Source: Taibaiella sp. (GTDB taxonomy: Bacteria > Bacteroidota > Bacteroidia > Chitinophagales > Chitinophagaceae). Taken from it: a stretch of 64,000 bases of DNA. The position numbers and the translations under genes are program-made. The stretch lies in contig JACDGL010000003.1 of the NCBI GenBank assembly GCA_013815385.1, positions 124,001 through 188,000 of the forward strand. The letters are read 5' to 3'. Of this stretch, positions 62,848-64,000 are shown one piece after another. Numbering within the stretch: position 1 is the first letter of the stretch; each line of letters starts with the position of its first letter. Under the pieces are notes generated by a model that saw only the letters and a program-made list of their open reading frames with translations, was not told where the DNA came from and did no database searches.

Positions 62848-64000
62848 AAATCGGTAAGGTAGGGAAAACGCTCTTCGTATAATGCCTTTACTTTATTAAG
62901 AATAACATTACGCAATTCATCTATATTCCTGCGCTCTGTGGCAGAGATGAATACGCATGAATTGTTTGTGAGTGTTTGCCAGCGGGTATGCAGTTGCTGC
63001 AGCAGGTCCTGCTTTACTTCATCATCAAGCCAGGGATCAAATACCTTTTCTTCGTAAAGATCCATCTTGTTGAATATAGTAAGCATTGGCTTATCAAACG
63101 CGCCTATTTCCTGCAATGTCTTATTCACCACACCCATCTGGTCTTCGTAAGAAGGATGGGATATGTCCACCACATGCAGCAGGCAATCAGCCTCGCGCAC
63201 TTCATCGAGTGTACTTTTAAAGCTCTCAACCAGATGGTGGGGCAGCTTGCGTATGAACCCCACCGTATCACTCAGCAGGAAAGGGGTCTGTTCATAAACG
63301 ATCTTGCGCGTAGTGGTATCCAGGGTGGCAAATAACTTATTCTCGGCAAATACATCTGCTTTGCTGAGGATATTCATTATGGTGCTTTTGCCCACATTAG
63401 TATACCCTACAAGTGCAACCCTTATATAGGTGCCCCGCTCCTTACGCTGGGTCATGGCCTGCCTGTCTATCTCAGAGAGGCGCTTGCGCAATAGCGATAT
63501 CTTGTCCTTTACAATACGGCGATCTGTTTCAATTTCTGTTTCACCCGGGCCCCTGGTGCCTATACCCCCACCCAGACGTTCGTGGTGCTTCCACATGCCT
63601 TTGAGACGAGGCAGTATATACTGGTATTGCGCCAGCTCTACCTGCACTTTAGCTTGTGCTGTTTTAGCACGACTTGCAAAAATATCCAGTATCAGATCAC
63701 TCCGATCAATGGCGCGAATACCCAACGCTTCCTCGATATTGATCAACTGGGAACCGGTAAGTTCATCATCGAATATGGCAAGGGTAATGCCTTTGGTCTG
63801 CACATATTGTTTTATTTCCTCCAGCTTTCCTTTGCCGACAAATGTGCGGCTATCAGGGTGCGGGAGCTTCTGAATAAAATCTTTTTCGGCTGTAGCACCC
63901 GCTGTTTCAGCCAGAAACGCGAGTTCTATCAGGTATTCTTTAAGCTGTATTTCGGTCTGCAGCTTGTGGACAAGTCCTATAAGGACGGCCCGGTCTTCTT
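62841..64000 (-). CDS. hflX: GTPase HflX (5' end cut by the right window edge)
   Basis: 386 residues are visible and the frame stays open to the window edge, so the true start is outside. The N-terminal part reads EDRAVLIGLVHKLQTEIQL, KDFIQKLPHPDSRTFVGKG and FDDELTGSQLINIEEAL, the HflX ND1 domain. The GTPase domain has VALVGYTNVGKST (P-loop), LSDTVGFIRKLPHHLVESF (switch II) and NKMD. HflX splits stalled or hibernating ribosomes. The stop overlaps the terC-family gene. The ATG at 63801-63803 is internal and not the start. Confidence 0.95.
   Translation of the reverse strand, partial: EDRAVLIGLVHKLQTEIQLKEYLIELAFLAETAGATAEKDFIQKLPHPDSRTFVGKGKLEEIKQYVQTKGITLAIFDDELTGSQLINIEEALGIRAIDRSDLILDIFASRAKTAQAKVQVELAQYQYILPRLKGMWKHHERLGGGIGTRGPGETEIETDRRIVKDKISLLRKRLSEIDRQAMTQRKERGTYIRVALVGYTNVGKSTIMNILSKADVFAENKLFATLDTTTRKIVYEQTPFLLSDTVGFIRKLPHHLVESFKSTLDEVREADCLLHVVDISHPSYEDQMGVVNKTLQEIGAFDKPMLTIFNKMDLYEEKVFDPWLDDEVKQDLLQQLHTRWQTLTNNSCVFISATERRNIDELRNVILNKVKALYEERFPYLTDFY

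Noticed and set aside
62841-63803. hflX starting at the internal ATG 63801-63803
   Set aside because: The frame remains open to the window edge and encodes the conserved HflX N-terminal domain upstream of that codon.

Overview
The window is a contiguous chromosomal stretch from a Bacteroidota bacterium, most likely of the Chitinophagaceae or a close relative (an inference from gene content, not a database match). Three signs support this. Many secreted proteins carry type IX secretion (T9SS) C-terminal sorting domains of type A (an NPA/NPF-type turn followed by a GxY-type strand) or type B (the gliding-motility-associated CHU_C type). A PUR-alpha/DUF3276 protein is present. The promoters repeatedly show the Bacteroidota -7 box TAnnTTTG. 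No phage, insertion sequence or CRISPR array was seen.

Layout. 1-1040: end of a type II toxin-antitoxin pair (DUF6364 antitoxin; PIN toxin running off the left edge) and an orphan OmpR-type response regulator. 1194-2780: tRNA-Leu(UAG) and trigger factor. 2802-3060: a gene-free stretch with hairpins. 3061-7500: a CBM9-like lipoprotein and two divergent GT-C-type membrane glycosyltransferases. 7519-12000: gcvT and two tandem paralogous T9SS cargo proteins. 12207-16690: a dihydrolipoamide acyltransferase with two lipoyl domains, an ArsR-type regulator, divergent tsaB/ridA, and an Xre-RES toxin-antitoxin operon. 16688-22560: glnS, DUF3276, a small secreted protein, a UvrD/PcrA helicase and a small membrane protein. 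22658-30091: two giant T9SS type B proteins.

30238-34969 is a probable minus-strand operon: purB, an RsmF-like rRNA methyltransferase, a LysM/double-psi-barrel protein and a GT9 heptosyltransferase-like enzyme. 35386-42658 is a plus-strand housekeeping operon: polA, dgt, queA, nadC and a YegS/DAGK-type lipid kinase. It converges on an LpxL-like acyltransferase. tRNA-Ala(GGC) follows, then a thioredoxin-like T9SS protein and a sialidase-like T9SS gene broken by one in-frame TGA. 46280-53784 holds cysS, an MsbA-like ABC exporter, galE, a nucleotidyltransferase and a UbiD-family decarboxylase. 53876-64000 holds a permuted NlpC/P60 hydrolase, a DUF4878 lipoprotein, an SpmA-SpmB fusion, a LOG-family protein, a GH74/BNR-type T9SS protein, an M1 aminopeptidase with a T9SS tail, a TerC-family protein and hflX (cut by the right edge).

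Most genes are housekeeping or cell-envelope functions. The less ordinary signals are: a likely self-regulatory operator at each toxin-antitoxin locus; a group of genes whose -7 box lies only 3 to 6 bases before the start codon, which implies leaderless mRNAs; the single-nonsense-codon sialidase-like gene; an unexplained structured intergenic region; and a duplicated module inside a giant T9SS protein. I did not find a clearly new multi-gene system.
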